From Clostridia bacterium (GTDB taxonomy: Bacteria; Bacillota; Clostridia; Oscillospirales; CAG-272), in contig JAFTKJ010000033.1 of NCBI GenBank assembly GCA_017453305.1, positions 1 through 64,000 of the forward strand: 64,000 nt of DNA, read 5' to 3'. Positions 33,224 through 42,626 of this stretch are shown here, piece by piece. The first letter of the stretch is position 1, and the number at the start of each line of letters is the position of its first letter. The notes under the pieces were generated by a model, which had not been told where the DNA came from, did no database searches, and saw only the letters and a program-made list of their open reading frames with translations. Both the position numbers and the translations under genes were made by a program.

Positions 33224-34648
33224 TTATTCTTTTCCGTTCCAACAGTAGGTGCAAAGCTTGCAGGGCTCAAGACCGATCGCCTCAATAACGCCCTCCAGCG
33301 ATTGAAACTCAACGGAGTCAAAGTGCATTTTTTCACATATTGCCGCGCGCAGCTTTTTGCCGCGCTCGGTGGAGGAATCGCTGTATTCCTCCAGGTATTG
33401 GAATCCTTCCTCGCCCTCCAGCTCCATGACGATGCGGCGTGCAAGCAGCTCCATCTCGTTGGTGGCGCGTGAGAAATTCAAAAATTTACAGCTATACATA
33501 ATGGGGGGGCACGCCGAACGCATGTGGATCGCTCGCGCTCCGTTTTGCGAAAGGAAATCGACAGTTTCCTTAAGTTGCGTTCCTCGCACGATCGAGTCAT
33601 CCACAAACAACAAATTTTTATCCTTGATCAGATCGTGCACGGGTATCTGCTTCATTTTTGCGATCTTGTTGCGATCCACTTGACTGTTCGGCATAAAGCT
33701 ACGTGACCATGTGGGAGTGTATTTGATATAGGGGCGAGCAAACGGAATACCGCTCTCGTTTGCATAACCGATAGCATGCGGTGTTCCGGAGTCCGGCATA
33801 CCGCAGACATAGTCAACGTCGTGATTATTACCTTCCTTTTCATCGTGCTGTGCCATGATCTTACCGTTGCGGTAACGCATGACCTCTACGTTGACGCCCT
33901 CATAGGTCGAGTTCGGGAAGCCGTAATAGGACCACAAAAAGGCACAGATGCGCATCTCCTTACGCGGAGGTGCAAGCTGGATCATCTCGGTAGCGGAAAG
34001 CTCCACGATCTCCCCGGGTCCCAGTTCTTTTTCGTCCTCATAACCAAGCTTTTGGTAAGCAAAGGATTCAAAGGTAACACAGTAGCCGTCCTCGCGCTTA
34101 CCGATCAAAAGCGGGATTCTCCCCAAGCGATCGCGCGCGGCGATGATGTTACCACCATCTTTGATGATCAGAATAGACGCCGTCCCCTTGATCACCTCTT
34201 GCGCAAACAGCAAGCCCTCGGTAAAGTTCTGCTTGCGATCCATCAGTGCCGCTACCAGCTCGGTTGCGTTGATCGCACCGCCCGTCATGGCGTTGAAATG
34301 ACCCGAGCCATCTGCAAAATACTGCTCGATCAGCTCCTCCTGATTGTTGATCACACCGATCACGCAGATTGCAAACTTGCCAAGCTTGGAGCAGATCAAC
34401 AACGGCTGAGGATCGTAATCACTGATACAACCGATTGCGGAAAAGCCTCGCATCTCATCAAAAATATGCTCAAAGCGCGTACGGAAGGGGGAATTGCCGA
34501 TGTTGTGGATCTCTCTTTGCAATCCAATCTCCGCGTCGTACGACGCCATACCTGCGCGTTTGGTTCCAAGATGGGAGTGGTAATCCGTTCCGAAAAATAC
34601 GTCGGAGATCGCATCTCCCTTACAAACCGCGCCAAAAAATCCGCCCAT
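33224..34648 (-). CDS. purF: Amidophosphoribosyltransferase family protein lacking the N-terminal catalytic Cys
   Basis: A 474-aa PurF-family protein, first committed step of purine synthesis. The PRPP-binding motif [12 protein letters not shown] (about 352-363) is intact, and CxxCxxC at the C-terminus (CKLCTYC) with [10 protein letters not shown] fits the iron-sulfur ligands of Bacillus-type PurF. However, the chain begins [12 protein letters not shown], where active PurF has MCGI(V/F)G after processing, so the N-terminal nucleophile Cys is replaced by Gly. A glutamine-using activity would therefore be lost or would need a different residue; Cys9 is nearby but not in the canonical place. No longer start with a Cys is available. 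It lies 47 nt after purE. Confidence 0.9.
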   Translation of the reverse strand: MGGFFGAVCKGDAISDVFFGTDYHSHLGTKRAGMASYDAEIGLQREIHNIGNSPFRTRFEHIFDEMRGFSAIGCISDYDPQPLLICSKLGKFAICVIGVINNQEELIEQYFADGSGHFNAMTGGAINATELVAALMDRKQNFTEGLLFAQEVIKGTASILIIKDGGNIIAARDRLGRIPLLIGKREDGYCVTFESFAYQKLGYEDEKELGPGEIVELSATEMIQLAPPRKEMRICAFLWSYYGFPNSTYEGVNVEVMRYRNGKIMAQHDEKEGNNHDVDYVCGMPDSGTPHAIGYANESGIPFARPYIKYTPTWSRSFMPNSQVDRNKIAKMKQIPVHDLIKDKNLLFVDDSIVRGTQLKETVDFLSQNGARAIHMRSACPPIMYSCKFLNFSRATNEMELLARRIVMELEGEEGFQYLEEYSDSSTERGKKLRAAICEKMHFDSVEFQSLEGVIEAIGLEPCKLCTYCWNGKE

Positions 34649-34695
34649 TTTGTTTCTCCTTGTCTATCTATGGTTGGTTGCCGAATATCAAATGC

Positions 34696-35190
34696 TTATT
34701 TGTTAAACTCTGCCGCGATCTCTGCATCCTTGGCAAGCACTGCCTTGGCGTCGGCAGCTCTTTTTGCCACCAGCTTTTCGGAAAGAGAGTCGTCGGAGAG
34801 TGCCAGGATCTCGGCGGCAAGCAAAGCGGCATTGGTCGCGCCGTCAATGGCAACCGTAGCAACCGGAATACCGGAAGGCATTTGTACGGTAGCCAAAAGT
34901 GCATCAATGCCGTCAAGCTGATTGGATTTGCACGGAATACCGATGACGGGCAGAGTGGTATTTGCAGCTACCGCGCCTGCCAAGTGCGCCGCCATGCCTG
35001 CTGCCGCGATGATAACGCCAAAGCCGTTCTGCTTTGCGTTTGCGGTAAAGGATGCCGCCTCGGCGGGGGTGCGGTGTGCAGAGTACACGTGTACCTCGTA
35101 GGGAATGTCAAAGGACGCAAGCGTATCGATCGCCTTGCGTACTACGGGAAGATCACTTGCACTACCCATCAGAATGCCAACTTTTTTCAT
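34696..35190 (-). CDS. purE: 5-(carboxyamino)imidazole ribonucleotide mutase, class I PurE
   Basis: A 164-aa enzyme rearranging N5-CAIR to [17 protein letters not shown] at the start, [33 protein letters not shown] and [14 protein letters not shown] are class I PurE hallmarks. Class I enzymes normally need PurK, and no purK is present in this operon. ATG 35190 is preceded by AAGGAGAA. It is the first gene after the ZTP riboswitch terminator. Confidence 0.96.
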   Translation of the reverse strand: MKKVGILMGSASDLPVVRKAIDTLASFDIPYEVHVYSAHRTPAEAASFTANAKQNGFGVIIAAAGMAAHLAGAVAANTTLPVIGIPCKSNQLDGIDALLATVQMPSGIPVATVAIDGATNAALLAAEILALSDDSLSEKLVAKRAADAKAVLAKDAEIAAEFNK

Positions 35191-35231
35191 ACAAAAACGT
35201 TCTCCTTTTTTTGAAGTTGTGAAGCAAATAC

Positions 35232-35341
35232 AAAAAGGGCGCACTGCTCCATCGGTATGGAAGGTGCGCCCAGACGGTCGGCTTATAAAAGATTTCTGTT
35301 CCACTGTGGTAACCCACAATTATCCGTCAGTCGCAGAAACC
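35232..35341 (-). promoter_or_regulatory. ZTP (pfl) riboswitch with intrinsic terminator, purine operon leader
   Basis: Reading the minus strand, P1 is TTTCTG (35339-35334) with CAGAAA (35298-35293), enclosing GACTGACGG and the GTGGGTTACCAC hairpin. Then follows the hallmark CCGACCGTCTGGGC (about 35281-35268), whose ACGG/CCGT partner in the first half gives the pseudoknot. The GGGCGCAC end of the aptamer (35271-35264) is also the left arm of a terminator with GTGCGCCC (35244-35237) followed by TTTTT (35236-35232). ZTP or ZMP binding should hold the aptamer and prevent termination, raising purE-to-fhs expression. Identification is from remembered consensus, and the placement before purE agrees. 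Confidence 0.93.
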
Positions 35342-35355
35342 TTGTCAACATTACT

Positions 35356-35384
35356 ATTATATCATATCGACAGATATTTGTCAA
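35356..35384 (-). promoter_or_regulatory. Sigma-A promoter of the purine operon
   Basis: Minus strand TTGACA (35384-35379), 17-nt spacer, TATAAT (35361-35356): exact consensus, starting transcription just ahead of the ZTP riboswitch. Confidence 0.93.
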
Positions 35385-35511
35385 GTAAAAAAATCTGTAT
35401 TTTTCCAAACTATCCCTATACAAAACCGACAAAAAAGCGCACGTTTGCCGCATTTTTACGTGCTTCCTTTCTTCGCAACTATGAATTTTTTGTAAACACT
35501 TGCAAAACCTC

Positions 35512-35540
35512 TTGACTTTAGCGTGATAAAGTGGTAAAAT
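35512..35540 (+). promoter_or_regulatory. Promoter of the yerC-his operon
   Basis: TTGACT (35512-35517), 17-nt spacer, TAAAAT (35535-35540). It is 130 bp from, and divergent to, the purine promoter. Confidence 0.8.
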
Positions 35541-35570
35541 GCGGTGTATCAATCGCAAGGAGAACTCAAT

Positions 35571-35861
35571 ATGTCAAATTTTCAGTCCGAATCAGTCGAT
35601 CGCCTCTTCCGGGTCATTTTGAGTCTGGAAACAACAGAGGATTGCTACCGCTTATTTGAAGATCTTTGCACCATCAAAGAGGTGCAGGATATGGCACAGC
35701 GCCTGGATGCCGCGTTCTTACTGGATGAGGGAATCAATTATCAAACCATCTCTCAGCAGATCGGCATCAGCACTGCAACCATCAGCCGTGTCAGCAAATG
35801 TCTGAAATACGGTAACGGCTATCGCAACGCCATTGACAAATGCAAGGAGCAGGACACGTGA
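35571..35861 (+). CDS. YerC/YecD family TrpR-related regulator, likely his repressor
   Basis: A 96-aa TrpR-fold protein. IKEVQDMAQRLDAAFLLDEG and YQTISQQIGISTATISRVSKCL form the Trp-repressor-like helix-turn-helix. In Firmicutes this family (called HisR in comparative genomics) is predicted to repress histidine biosynthesis. Here it is the first gene of the his operon and its stop overlaps the GTG start of hisZ (GTGA), which would give autoregulated control by histidine. ATG 35571 follows CAAGGAGA; an upstream in-frame start lies nearer the promoter without its own site. The operator was not identified. Confidence 0.9.
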   Translation: MSNFQSESVDRLFRVILSLETTEDCYRLFEDLCTIKEVQDMAQRLDAAFLLDEGINYQTISQQIGISTATISRVSKCLKYGNGYRNAIDKCKEQDT

Positions 35862-36973
35862 AGATCGATAATTTTATTCTAAAAAAAGAAGAGCAGGCGA
35901 TATTTCGTCTGCGTGAGCTGTACGAAACCTACGGCTACACACAATATAAAATGAGCAAATTTGAGGAATATGACCTCTACGTACGCAACAAGAGCTTTCT
36001 CATTTCGGATAGCGTCATCACTTTTACCGATACGAACGGTAAACTCATGGCACTCAAGCCCGACGTAACGCTCTCCATCGTCAAAAACAGCAAGGATACC
36101 CCCGGTTGCGTGCAAAAGCTTTATTACGACGAGCACGTCTACCGCATTTCGGGCAGAAGCTCCTCCTATAAGGAGATCACTCAGGTGGGCTTGGAATGCC
36201 TTGGTTACCTTGACGCCTACTGCATTGGAGAGGTACTCTCGCTTGCCGCGCAGAGCCTTGCCGAAATTTCGGAGGACTATCTGTTGGACGTTTCCCACAT
36301 GGGACTGCTTTCCTTTGTGGTGGATCGCATCGGTATTTCCCCTGCCAATCGACAAGCACTTTTGCAATGTGTTGCCAAAAAAGACTTACACGACGCAGAG
36401 GAGCTTTGTCTCTCGGAAGGGATTTCCGCAGAGCGTGCCTCGCTCCTTTCCTGCCTGGAGCAATGCAACGGATCCCCCGACGTCGCCCTGAAAAAGCTGG
36501 AGGTCTTGTTTGACGATGCTCCATGGAAGACAACTGTAGCGGAATTTGGCGAGATCCTGTCTCTCCTCCCCGTTGGAAACGTACGTGTGGACTTTTCGGT
36601 CATCAACGATATGAATTACTATAACGGAATCGTTTTTCAGGGATTTGTAAAAGGGATTCCCTCTGACATTCTTTCAGGTGGTCAATATGACAACCTGATG
36701 CAAAGAATGGAAAAAAATTCCGGTGCCATCGGTTTTGCGATCTATCTGGATCGTCTGGAGGCATTGATTGAGCCGCGCGCAGATTTTGACGTGGACACAC
36801 TCCTTTTGTACGACGAAACCGTTTCCGCTTCTCGTGTGCATGAGGTCGTGCGGCAGATTGCGCAGAGCGGAAACAGCGTAACGGCGCAACGCTCTGTGCC
36901 CGAAAAGCTGACCTGGCGCAGACTTTTAAAACTGACGGAAAGTGGGGTGGAAGCTCTTGAAACCAATGCTTAA
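35858..36973 (+). CDS. hisZ: ATP phosphoribosyltransferase regulatory subunit
   Basis: A 371-aa HisRS-like protein without tRNA-charging activity that forms a hetero-octamer with short HisG. Motif-2-like KPDVTLSIVKN and YYDEHVYR and the motif-3-like SGGQYDNLM are recognisable. GTG 35858 is the likely start: it overlaps the yerC stop as GTGA with AAGGAGC 9 nt upstream. Its end overlaps hisG by 8 nt. Presence of hisZ explains the short HisG. Confidence 0.95.
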   Translation: MKIDNFILKKEEQAIFRLRELYETYGYTQYKMSKFEEYDLYVRNKSFLISDSVITFTDTNGKLMALKPDVTLSIVKNSKDTPGCVQKLYYDEHVYRISGRSSSYKEITQVGLECLGYLDAYCIGEVLSLAAQSLAEISEDYLLDVSHMGLLSFVVDRIGISPANRQALLQCVAKKDLHDAEELCLSEGISAERASLLSCLEQCNGSPDVALKKLEVLFDDAPWKTTVAEFGEILSLLPVGNVRVDFSVINDMNYYNGIVFQGFVKGIPSDILSGGQYDNLMQRMEKNSGAIGFAIYLDRLEALIEPRADFDVDTLLLYDETVSASRVHEVVRQIAQSGNSVTAQRSVPEKLTWRRLLKLTESGVEALETNA

Positions 36974-37595
36974 TATCGCACTCCCCAAGGGAAGACTTGG
37001 CGAGCGCGTGTACGCAATGTTTGAAAAAGCGGGCTTTGAGTGCCCCTCTATTAAAGAAAATAACCGCAAGCTGATTTTTGAAAATCCCACGTGCGGCGTC
37101 CGCTACTTTTGGGTCAAGCCCTCGGACGTCACCATTTACGTGGAGCGCGGCGCCGCCGACATCGGTGTGGCGGGCAAGGATATTTTGCTGGAATACGAGC
37201 CTGACGTATATGAATTGTTGGATCTGAAAACCGGCATTTGCCGCATGGCAGTTGCCGCCCCCAAGGGCTTTCGCGACGATCCCCGTCGCACCCTGAAGGT
37301 TGCCACCAAGTTCAGCAACATTGCGCAGAATTACTATTCCGCACAGGGGCGTGAGATCGACATCATCCACCTCAACGGATCAATCGAGATCGCGCCCATC
37401 CTCGGACTTTCGGATGTCATTGTCGATATCGTGGAAACGGGTACCACCCTCAAGGAGAACGACCTTGAGGTCTTTGAAACCGTCGTCCCCATCAGTGCGC
37501 GACTCATCGCCAACAAGTCCAGCTACAAATTTCAGGAAGAACAGATCAAAGCACTGACCGCAAATCTTGCGGCTCAGCTGCAAACGGAGGAATAA
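36966..37595 (+). CDS. hisG: ATP phosphoribosyltransferase, short form catalytic subunit
   Basis: A 209-aa enzyme joining ATP and PRPP, first step of histidine synthesis. ALPKGRLGE, the family motifs IGVAGKDILLEY and the PRPP loop DIVETGTTLKENDL are present. It lacks the C-terminal ACT-like regulatory domain of long HisG, as expected for a HisZ-dependent enzyme. ATG 36966 overlaps the hisZ end; an in-frame GTG at 36942 is less likely. Confidence 0.97.
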   Translation: MLNIALPKGRLGERVYAMFEKAGFECPSIKENNRKLIFENPTCGVRYFWVKPSDVTIYVERGAADIGVAGKDILLEYEPDVYELLDLKTGICRMAVAAPKGFRDDPRRTLKVATKFSNIAQNYYSAQGREIDIIHLNGSIEIAPILGLSDVIVDIVETGTTLKENDLEVFETVVPISARLIANKSSYKFQEEQIKALTANLAAQLQTEE

Positions 37596-37600
37596 TATAC

Positions 37601-38881
37601 ATGATTCGCATTTTAAAATACGGTGAAGTGACAAACGCAGAGATCTTTGCACGCACCGAAGCAACCGTCAACGTAGAGGGCGTGGTCAGTGAGATCATCC
37701 GCAACGTCCGTGCAAACGGAGATGCCGCACTTTATCAGTACTGTGAAAAATTCGACGGTGCCAAGCTGAATTCCCTGGCTGTCACGGAAGAGGAAATTGA
37801 AGAGGCCGTCAGCTTGGTGGAGCCTAAATTTTTGGAGGTTCTCCGTGCGGCGGCAAAAAACATTCGCGCCTTTCACGAGCGTCAGGTGCGCAACAGCTTT
37901 ATCCTCAATCATGAAAACGGCATTGTGGTGGGACAAAAGATCATTCCCGTTGACCGCGCAGGTCTTTACGTTCCCGGCGGAACGGCGGCTTATCCCTCCA
38001 CCGTGCTGATGGATTCTATCCCCGCAAAGATCGCAGGTTGCCGCGAGGTGGTCATGGTCACCCCTCCCGGGCGCGATGGAAAGGTCAATCCCGTCATTCT
38101 TGCCGCGGCACAGATCGCAGGCATTGACCGCATCTTTAAGGTGGGTGGTGCGCAAGCGGTTGCCGCACTGGCATATGGAACCGAAAGTATTCCGCGCGTG
38201 GATAAGATCGTAGGTCCCGGCAACGCATACGTTGCAGAGGCAAAAAAGCAGGTGTTCGGTCAGGTTTCCATCGATATGATCGCAGGACCGAGCGAGATCC
38301 TCATCGTTGCGGACGGCAAGACCAATCCCCGTCACGTGGCGGCAGATCTGCTCTCGCAGGCAGAGCACGATAAAATGGCAAGTGCGGTGCTCGTAACCGA
38401 CTCCGAGGCGCTGGCATACGCGGTGCAAAAGGAGCTGGAGGTACAAATTCCGCAATTGGAGCGCGCCGAGATCGCACGTACGTCCATTGACAATAACGGA
38501 AAGATCATCGTTGCCCCTACCCTCTCTCTTGCCATCGACATAGCAAACGAGCTTGCTCCCGAGCATCTGGAGCTGTGCGTGGATAACCCCTTTGATTACC
38601 TGGACAGCATTCGCCACGCCGGCTCGATCTTTATGGGACGCAACTGCCCCGAGGCACTGGGCGACTACTTTGCAGGTCCCAACCATACCCTGCCCACCAG
38701 CGGCACGGCAAAATTCTCAAGCCCCCTCTCTGTGGACGATTTTATCAAAAAAACGCAGTACACCTACTACACCGCCGAAGCTCTTGCGCGCGTGGCAGAG
38801 GACGTTGCCTTTTTTGCTACCAAAGAAGGCTTGACCGCACACGCAAAGAGTGCTGTGATCCGCTTGGAGGATGACAAATGA
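37601..38881 (+). CDS. hisD: Histidinol dehydrogenase
   Basis: A 426-aa zinc enzyme carrying out the last two NAD-dependent steps to L-histidine. GLYVPGGTAAYPSTVLM, KVGGAQAVAALAYGTE, VGPGNAYVAEAKK, IDMIAGPSEI, LLSQAEHD and TLPTSGTAKF are all family hallmarks, with the zinc ligands Gln-His in SQAEHD. It lies 5 nt after hisG, and its end overlaps hisC by four bases. Confidence 0.98.
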   Translation: MIRILKYGEVTNAEIFARTEATVNVEGVVSEIIRNVRANGDAALYQYCEKFDGAKLNSLAVTEEEIEEAVSLVEPKFLEVLRAAAKNIRAFHERQVRNSFILNHENGIVVGQKIIPVDRAGLYVPGGTAAYPSTVLMDSIPAKIAGCREVVMVTPPGRDGKVNPVILAAAQIAGIDRIFKVGGAQAVAALAYGTESIPRVDKIVGPGNAYVAEAKKQVFGQVSIDMIAGPSEILIVADGKTNPRHVAADLLSQAEHDKMASAVLVTDSEALAYAVQKELEVQIPQLERAEIARTSIDNNGKIIVAPTLSLAIDIANELAPEHLELCVDNPFDYLDSIRHAGSIFMGRNCPEALGDYFAGPNHTLPTSGTAKFSSPLSVDDFIKKTQYTYYTAEALARVAEDVAFFATKEGLTAHAKSAVIRLEDDK

Positions 38882-39942
38882 GCCGCTTTTTCAGCAACAA
38901 GTATCAATCTCTGACGCCTTACACCCCGGGGGAGCAGCCCAAGGATATGCAGTACGTCAAGCTCAACACCAACGAGTCCCCCTTTCCGCCCGCCCCCCGT
39001 GCGGTGGAGCTTGCGGCAGAGGCGGCAAAAAAATTACAGCTGTATTCCGATCCCGAATGTCGGGATCTGCACGGGGCGTTTGAGCGCGTATTCGGCTTTG
39101 CCAAGAACGAGGTACTCTTTACCAATGGCTCGGACGAGATCCTCAACTTCGCCTTTATGGCGTTTTGCGATCAGGATCACCCCGCTGTGTTCCCCAATAT
39201 CACCTACGGCTTTTACTCGGTGTTCGCCGAGCTCAACGGAGTTCCCTATGAGGAGATCCCCTTGAAGGAGGATTTCACCGTTGATGTCAACGATTATATC
39301 GGCATTCACAAAAACGTTTTTATCGCCAACCCAAACGCCCCCACGGGCATTGCTCTCTCCAAGGAGGAGATCGAGCGCATCGTCGTCTCCAATCCGGATA
39401 ACCTCGTACTGATTGATGAGGCGTACGTGGATTTTGGCGGTGAAAGTGTTGCCCCCTTGACAAGGAAATACAACAACTTGATCGTGACACAGACCTTTTC
39501 CAAGTCCCGTTCCATGGCAGGCGCGCGCCTCGGCTTTGGAATTGCGTGCCCCGAATTGATCCGCGATATGAACACGGTCAAGTATTCCACCAACCCCTAT
39601 AACGTCAACAGCATGACTATGGCGGCAGGCATCGGCGCGCTTGCGTGCGAGGACTATACCCGTCAAAATTGTGATACGGTCATCAAAAACCGCGAATATT
39701 GCGCGTCGGAGCTCAAAAAAATGGGCTTTGAAATGACCGAGTCCAAAACCAATTTTCTCTTTGCAAAGCACCCCGATATCGACGGCGAAATTCTTTATCA
39801 AAAGCTTCGCGCACGCGGCATCCTGGTGCGCCACTTTACCAAGCCCATCATTGCACAGTACAACCGCATCACCGTGGGAACACGGGAACAGATGCAAACG
39901 CTTCTGGACGCGATTGCGGGCATTTTGGAGGAAACGAAATGA
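38878..39942 (+). CDS. hisC: Histidinol-phosphate aminotransferase
   Basis: A 354-aa PLP-dependent class I/II aminotransferase. [13 protein letters not shown] at the start, [28 protein letters not shown] and the PLP-lysine motif [15 protein letters not shown] are present. It converts imidazole-acetol phosphate to histidinol phosphate. Four-base overlaps with hisD and hisB show coupling. Confidence 0.96.
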   Translation: MSRFFSNKYQSLTPYTPGEQPKDMQYVKLNTNESPFPPAPRAVELAAEAAKKLQLYSDPECRDLHGAFERVFGFAKNEVLFTNGSDEILNFAFMAFCDQDHPAVFPNITYGFYSVFAELNGVPYEEIPLKEDFTVDVNDYIGIHKNVFIANPNAPTGIALSKEEIERIVVSNPDNLVLIDEAYVDFGGESVAPLTRKYNNLIVTQTFSKSRSMAGARLGFGIACPELIRDMNTVKYSTNPYNVNSMTMAAGIGALACEDYTRQNCDTVIKNREYCASELKKMGFEMTESKTNFLFAKHPDIDGEILYQKLRARGILVRHFTKPIIAQYNRITVGTREQMQTLLDAIAGILEETK

Positions 39943-40526
39943 GATACGCAGAAATCAACCGCAAAACAGCGGAGACCAATATTTCTTTACAGTTAGATCT
40001 GGACGGTAGCGGAACGTCGAAGATTGACAGTGGCTGTGGCTTTCTTGACCACATGCTCACACTGTTTGCACGTCACGGCAGATTTGACCTTACCCTTACC
40101 TGCAAGGGCGACACCTACGTAGATGACCATCACACCGTGGAGGACATTGGCATCGCGCTTGGTGACGCGTTCGCGCAAGCGCTGGGAGAAAAGCGCGGCA
40201 TTCTTCGCTACGGCGACACGCTCCTCCCCATGGATGAGGCATTGATCCTCTCCGCAGTGGATCTTTCGGGCAGAGCTTACCTTGGCTACGCCTTGGAGAT
40301 CTCGGCGGAAAAGGTGGGGAGCTTTGACACCGAGCTGTGCGAGGAATTTTGGCAGGCGTTCGTACGCAACGCCGCTTGCACTCTGCACGTGCGCCAATTG
40401 GCAGGCAAAAACGCACACCATATCATTGAGGGGTGCTTTAAATCGGTAGCGCGCAGCTTGAAAACCGCGGTTGCCATCGATCCCGAATTTGCCGACGAGA
40501 TCCCCTCGACGAAGGGAGTTCTCTGA
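39939..40526 (+). CDS. hisB: Imidazoleglycerol-phosphate dehydratase
   Basis: A 195-aa manganese enzyme, monofunctional. [30 protein letters not shown] and [13 protein letters not shown] carry the metal-binding His clusters. It has no histidinol-phosphatase domain, and no separate phosphatase gene is in this operon. It overlaps hisC by four bases and hisH by one. Confidence 0.97.
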   Translation: MRYAEINRKTAETNISLQLDLDGSGTSKIDSGCGFLDHMLTLFARHGRFDLTLTCKGDTYVDDHHTVEDIGIALGDAFAQALGEKRGILRYGDTLLPMDEALILSAVDLSGRAYLGYALEISAEKVGSFDTELCEEFWQAFVRNAACTLHVRQLAGKNAHHIIEGCFKSVARSLKTAVAIDPEFADEIPSTKGVL

Positions 40527-41146
40527 TGATCGCGATCATTGATTACGGTGTGGGAAACCTCTTTTCCCTTGCCAGCTCCTTCTCTGCCATCGGCGCTGAC
40601 GCCGTGGCGACATGTAACCCCGATGTGATTCGCACAGCGGATCGCATCATTCTGCCCGGTGTGGGCGCGTTTGAAGATGCCGCAAACAAGCTGCGCGAGA
40701 GCGGCATGGCGGCACTGGTCAAGGAAGAAGCCGCACGCGGAAAGCCCATCATGGGCATTTGCCTTGGCATGCAGCTGCTGTTTGAAAAAAGCTTTGAATA
40801 TGGGGAACACGAAGGACTTGGCTTGATCAAAGGCGCGGTGCGTCCGATTGCCGACGTCATTCCCGCAGGGCTCAAAATTCCGCACATCGGCTGGAATGCT
40901 CTGCACCTGACGCGTCCCGATCCCTTGTTCAAATATTTGAAGGACGGCGACTACGTCTACTTTGTGCACTCTTATTACGCCGCAGATTGCGATGAGAGCG
41001 TCATTGCAACCACGGAATACGGTGCTCCCCTGACCGCCGCCGTATCGTGCGGCAACGTGATGGGCTGTCAATTCCATCCCGAAAAGAGCGGCGACGTGGG
41101 ACTTTCGATCCTGCGCGCATTTTGTGAAATGGAGGTAGCAAAATGA
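40526..41146 (+). CDS. hisH: Imidazole glycerol phosphate synthase, glutaminase subunit
   Basis: A 206-aa class I glutaminase supplying ammonia to HisF. IIDYGVGNL at the start, LPGVGAFEDA, the nucleophile in GICLGMQLLFE and the His-Glu pair in GCQFHPEKSG are intact. It overlaps hisB by one base and hisA by four. Confidence 0.97.
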   Translation: MIAIIDYGVGNLFSLASSFSAIGADAVATCNPDVIRTADRIILPGVGAFEDAANKLRESGMAALVKEEAARGKPIMGICLGMQLLFEKSFEYGEHEGLGLIKGAVRPIADVIPAGLKIPHIGWNALHLTRPDPLFKYLKDGDYVYFVHSYYAADCDESVIATTEYGAPLTAAVSCGNVMGCQFHPEKSGDVGLSILRAFCEMEVAK

Positions 41147-41856
41147 ATCTCTTCCCTGCGATTGATCTGTACGGTGGCAAGGCGGTGCGCCTTTACAAGG
41201 GCGACTACGCGCAAATGACCGTTTACAGCGAGGATCCCTCCTCCGTTGCCTCCGATTTTGCCGCCGCAGGCGCACACTTCATTCACATTGTGGATCTGGA
41301 GGGAGCCAAAAACGGCGACACCCCCAATTTTGAAACCGTTTGTAAGATCAAGGAGCGCTCCGGACTCTTTTGTGAGATCGGCGGCGGCATTCGCACCATG
41401 GAGGTCATCGACCGTTACCTCTCGGCAGGCATCGACCGTGTGATACTTGGCACTGCAGCCGTTGGAAACAGCGAGTTTGTCCGCCAAGCGGTGCAAAAAT
41501 ACGGTGACCGCATTGCGGTAGGCGCCGACCTCAAGGACGGCTACGTAGCTGTCAAGGGCTGGACCGAAACCACCTCCCTTTCCGCCGAGGATTTCTTTGC
41601 GCAGATGCAGGCACTCGGTGTCAAAACGGTCATCTGCACCGACATCTCCAAGGACGGCGCCATGATGGGCACCAACCTGGAGCTGTACCGCACGCTGTCG
41701 GAGCGTTTTTCCATGCAGCTTGTGGCATCGGGCGGCGTATCCTCAATGGAGGACGTGGAAAAGCTTTCCAAAATGGGACTTTACGGTGCCATTATCGGAA
41801 AAGCCTACTACACGGGTGCCATTGATCTGAAGCAAGCATTGGAGGTGGCGAAATGA
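41143..41856 (+). CDS. hisA: 1-(5-phosphoribosyl)-5-[(5-phosphoribosylamino)methylideneamino]imidazole-4-carboxamide isomerase
   Basis: A 237-aa TIM-barrel isomerase (ProFAR isomerase). PAIDLYGGKAVRLYKGDY, EIGGGIRT, the phosphate loop VILGTAAVGN and TDISKDGAMMGTNLELY carry the catalytic Asp residues and both phosphate sites. It overlaps hisH and hisF by four bases each. Confidence 0.97.
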   Translation: MNLFPAIDLYGGKAVRLYKGDYAQMTVYSEDPSSVASDFAAAGAHFIHIVDLEGAKNGDTPNFETVCKIKERSGLFCEIGGGIRTMEVIDRYLSAGIDRVILGTAAVGNSEFVRQAVQKYGDRIAVGADLKDGYVAVKGWTETTSLSAEDFFAQMQALGVKTVICTDISKDGAMMGTNLELYRTLSERFSMQLVASGGVSSMEDVEKLSKMGLYGAIIGKAYYTGAIDLKQALEVAK

Positions 41857-42611
41857 TCACCAAGCGTATCATTCCCTGCCTGGACGTCAAAAACGGCAGA
41901 GTGGTCAAGGGTGTGAATTTTCAAGGACTTGCCGACGTTTCTTCCCCCGTGGAGCTGGCAAAATACTACAGTGCAAACGGCGCCGACGAGCTGGTGTTCT
42001 ACGACATCACCGCCTCCGCCGAGGGACGCGCGCTCTTTACCGACATTCTGACCGAAACCGCGAAAAGTGTTTTTATCCCACTGACCGTGGGCGGCGGCAT
42101 CAACACATTGGAGGATTTTGACCGCGTGCTCAAGTGCGGTGCCGATAAGGTAAGCGTCAACTCGGGTGCCATTCGCAATCCCTCTCTCGTTTACGAGGCG
42201 GCAAAGAGATACGGCGACCAATGCGTGGTGCTCTCCGCCGACGTCAAGCGAGTGGACGGTGTTTTTCGCGTATTTGCCAAGGGCGGCAGAGAGAACACGG
42301 GCATGGAGGCAATTGAATGGATCCGCCGTTGCGTCGATTCGGGCGCCGGCGAGGTCGTGCTCAACTCCATCGATACCGACGGTGTCAAGGGTGGCTTTGA
42401 CCTGGAAATGCTGGAAGCGGTCTGCAACGCCGTTTCCGTTCCCGTCATCGCATCGGGTGGTGCTGGATGCATCGAGCATTTTATCACCCTCTTTCAAACG
42501 CTCCCACGCGTGGATGCGGGCTTGGCGGCTTCCATCTTCCATTTTGGAGAGGTCGCGATCTCGGATCTGAAGCAAAAAATGGCCGCATCGGGCATTCCGA
42601 CACGGCAATGA
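41853..42611 (+). CDS. hisF: Imidazole glycerol phosphate synthase, cyclase subunit
   Basis: A 252-aa TIM barrel making IGP and AICAR. IIPCLDVKNGRVVKGVNF with the catalytic Asp, LTVGGGI, ADKVSVNSGA and LNSIDTDGVKGGFD are typical. AICAR released here re-enters the purine pathway through the transformylase encoded at 29595, linking the two operons. It overlaps hisA by four bases. Confidence 0.98.
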   Translation: MITKRIIPCLDVKNGRVVKGVNFQGLADVSSPVELAKYYSANGADELVFYDITASAEGRALFTDILTETAKSVFIPLTVGGGINTLEDFDRVLKCGADKVSVNSGAIRNPSLVYEAAKRYGDQCVVLSADVKRVDGVFRVFAKGGRENTGMEAIEWIRRCVDSGAGEVVLNSIDTDGVKGGFDLEMLEAVCNAVSVPVIASGGAGCIEHFITLFQTLPRVDAGLAASIFHFGEVAISDLKQKMAASGIPTRQ

Positions 42612-42626
42612 GAAAGGAACTGAACT

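Noticed and set aside
35385..35570. T-box or his attenuator before yerC
   Set aside because: No T-box sequence, specifier stem or His-rich leader peptide was found; the leader from the promoter to ATG is only about 25 nt.
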